DNA of 13,807 bases, from positions 1 to 13,807 of the forward strand of contig JACDCN010000025.1 in NCBI GenBank assembly GCA_013817555.1. The letters are read 5' to 3'. The position numbers and the translations under genes were made by a program. The notes under the pieces are model-generated. The model worked only from the letters and a program-made list of their open reading frames with translations, had not been told where the DNA came from and did no database searches. This DNA is from Actinomycetota bacterium. Its GTDB lineage: Bacteria > Actinomycetota > Thermoleophilia > Gaiellales > Gaiellaceae. Below are positions 12,592 to 13,807 of the stretch, piece after piece; position 1 is the stretch's first letter; every line of letters starts with the position of its first letter.

Positions 12592-12907
12592 CCAAGCTTT
12601 GGTACATCGATTGCCGAAGCGCCTGCGAAGGTGAAAATCAACCCTGGACGAAGAGCCGGTACTCGTGCGCGACCTGGTCTCGACGGTTCCCCTTCGTGCA
12701 AGTCCTGGCCTTCGCGAATCACAGCTATGAGATTGACATTGGCTCGGAACACAAGCCGCCGTTCGTCGTCGCGGGGTGGTACCGCTGGATGGCCAGATTC
12801 GATCGAGTTCCCGCGGTGGCGGTGTTCCTACCAACGGGGCTAGGTCCCGCTCGCGTAGCGAAACCTGCCGATCAGAGAACGGGAGTGCGACTGCGACACT
12901 GGGCTCC
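12592..12907 (+). other. Gap of 316 bp with a possible frameshifted small gene
   Basis: No intact recognisable gene is present. Two stretches read like protein in different frames. From 12641 one frame gives TLDEEPVLVRDLVSTVP. From 12693 the next frame gives VQVLAFANHSYEIDIGSEH and continues to about 12837 (ending AVAVFLPTG). Removing one C from the C4 run at 12689-12692 would join them into one reading frame of about 65 codons. The family is not recognised. It could be a decayed gene, a sequencing indel, or chance. A weak bulged hairpin (about 12588-12605) follows the thioredoxin stop, and the end of the gap carries the putative helicase promoter. Confidence 0.3.
12895..12900 (+). promoter_or_regulatory. 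Weak putative -10 for the helicase gene
   Basis: GACACT ends 7 bases before the GTG at 12908. It has A and T at the two most conserved positions but G instead of the first T. Confidence 0.3.
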
Positions 12908-13807
12908 GTGGCAACCGATGTCGCTGCAACCTGGGCCGACCTGCTCGAGGGCGAGGAGATCGCGTACTTCGGTGTCGAGCTCGCCCGCGACGCGCGAAGC
13001 GAGGCGCTTCCTGACGACCTCGATCCCCGCGTCGTCTCGGCTCTTGTCGCAAACGGCGTCACCTCGCTCTACCGGCACCAGGCCGAGACTTGGGAGGCTG
13101 CGCAGCGCGGCGAGAACGTCGTCGTCACGACGGGTACCGCGTCTGGGAAGTCGCTCGCGTTCAACCTCCCCGTCCTCGACGCGATCGCGCGCGAGCCGAA
13201 GACGCGGGCGCTTTACCTCTACCCCACGAAGGCACTCGCGCAGGACCAGGCGCGAGCGCTGACCGAACTTCGGCTCAAGGGTCTCAAGCCCGCGATCTAC
13301 GACGGCGACACCCCGGGCGAGCGGCGCTGGCAGATCCGCAAGTGGTCGAACTTGATCCTTACGAACCCGGACATGCTCCACGTCGGCGTCCTCCCGCACC
13401 ACGACCGCTGGGGCGACGTCCTGCACAACCTCCGCTACGTCGTCGTGGACGAGGCGCACGTGTACCGCGGCGTCTTCGGCTCGCACGTGGCAAACGTCCT
13501 ACGCCGGCTACGGCGGCTCGCGCGCATCTACGAGGCCGAACCGCAGTTCCTGCTCGCCTCGGCGACGATCGCGAACGCGGGTGAGCTCGCGGAGGCGCTG
13601 ACTGGCGAGCCCGCCAGCGTCGTCGAGAGCGATACGTCGCCGAAGGCCGAGCGCGAGGTCGTCATCTGGAACCCGCCGCTGCTCGACCCCGAGCTCGGTC
13701 TGCGTGCGAGCGCGCTCGGGGACGCGTCCCGACTCATGTCGCAGCTCACCTCGCGCGGCCTTCGGACGATCTGCTTCGCGAAGAGCCGCAAGGCCGCCGA
13801 GCTGATC
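12908..13807 (+). CDS. DEAD/DEAH-box helicase, YprA/MrfA (DUF1998) type, N-terminal part
   Basis: These are ATP-driven 3'-5' DNA helicases; Bacillus MrfA repairs mitomycin-type damage and the related Hrq1 acts in crosslink repair. The first 300 codons are present. They show a YRHQAE Q-like motif (55-60), Walker A GTASGKS (76-82), motif Ia YPTKALAQDQ, Ib TNPDML, Walker B DEAH (181-184) and motif III SAT (218-220). The start of RecA-like domain 2 follows (RTICFAKSRKAAELI). The order and the YPTKALAQDQ and TNPDMLH forms are typical of the YprA group. The C-terminal DUF1998 part would lie beyond the right edge. The GTG at 12908 is chosen because GACACT lies 7 bases upstream and the N-terminus matches the family. 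No Shine-Dalgarno sequence is seen. Confidence 0.9.
   Translation, partial: MATDVAATWADLLEGEEIAYFGVELARDARSEALPDDLDPRVVSALVANGVTSLYRHQAETWEAAQRGENVVVTTGTASGKSLAFNLPVLDAIAREPKTRALYLYPTKALAQDQARALTELRLKGLKPAIYDGDTPGERRWQIRKWSNLILTNPDMLHVGVLPHHDRWGDVLHNLRYVVVDEAHVYRGVFGSHVANVLRRLRRLARIYEAEPQFLLASATIANAGELAEALTGEPASVVESDTSPKAEREVVIWNPPLLDPELGLRASALGDASRLMSQLTSRGLRTICFAKSRKAAELI

Noticed and set aside
12200..12910. tRNA or small RNA genes in the intergenic stretches
   Set aside because: I looked for a T-arm GGTTCGA-type motif and cloverleaf pairing and found none. Only hairpins are supported.
1..13807. Mobile element, CRISPR array or defence island
   Set aside because: No transposase, integrase, toxin-antitoxin, restriction or Cas gene is present, nor regularly spaced repeats. 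The YprA-type helicase alone is not evidence of a defence system.

Overview
The window is GC-rich and densely coding. It carries 14 recognisable genes, 12 complete and 2 cut by the window edges, plus one short stretch that may be a broken gene. GC-rich codon third positions, frequent GTG and TTG starts, 4-bp GTGA gene overlaps, and an apparent preference for leaderless promoters fit a high-GC actinobacterium. An MMPL transporter, a polyprenol-phosphate-mannose-type glycosyltransferase and a PolX polymerase point the same way. A deep-branching lineage such as Thermoleophilia is a guess; nothing here fixes the taxon. There is no rRNA, tRNA, CRISPR array, transposase, integrase or phage gene that I can see.

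Layout. (1) 1-2588, minus strand: a dTDP-sugar operon in the order rfbA, rfbC, rfbD, rfbB (rfbB runs off the left edge). It makes dTDP-L-rhamnose or a related 6-deoxysugar donor from glucose-1-phosphate. (2) 2629-4990, minus strand: a small basic one-helix membrane protein, followed one base later by an MMPL/RND-type exporter with a TTG start. (3) 5048-5518, plus strand: a YtxH-like envelope protein with a strong Shine-Dalgarno sequence, then a convergent intergenic region with two strong hairpins. (4) 5670-7788, minus strand: two half-size TauE/SafE membrane proteins followed by a secreted M23 (LytM) protein, all joined by GTGA overlaps. (5) 7807-8460, plus strand: a secreted six-cysteine protein, transcribed divergently from the TauE pair. 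(6) 8435-11445, minus strand: polX followed by a PLP-dependent aromatic amino acid decarboxylase, joined by a GTGA overlap. (7) 11463-12591, plus strand: a DPM1/Ppm1-like glycosyltransferase and a thioredoxin with a WCKPC site. (8) 12592-12907: a gap with a possible frameshifted small gene. (9) 12908 to the right edge, plus strand: the N-terminal 300 codons of a YprA/MrfA-type DEAH helicase.

Much of the window concerns the cell envelope: nucleotide-sugar supply, a lipid or glycolipid exporter, polyprenol-linked sugar, and a peptidoglycan hydrolase-type protein. I see no defence island or clearly new multi-gene system. The most interesting signal is regulatory. Almost every gene at the head of a transcription unit has a TANNNT hexamer ending exactly 6 or 7 bases before its start codon and no Shine-Dalgarno sequence. 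Genes inside units are instead coupled by GTGA or near-zero spacing. Two divergent pairs appear to share overlapping -10 elements in gaps of only 17-18 bp. Other points of note are a split TauE/SafE transporter, a Cys in place of the catalytic Asp in RfbB, and a possible single-base frameshift in the 12.6-12.9 kb gap.
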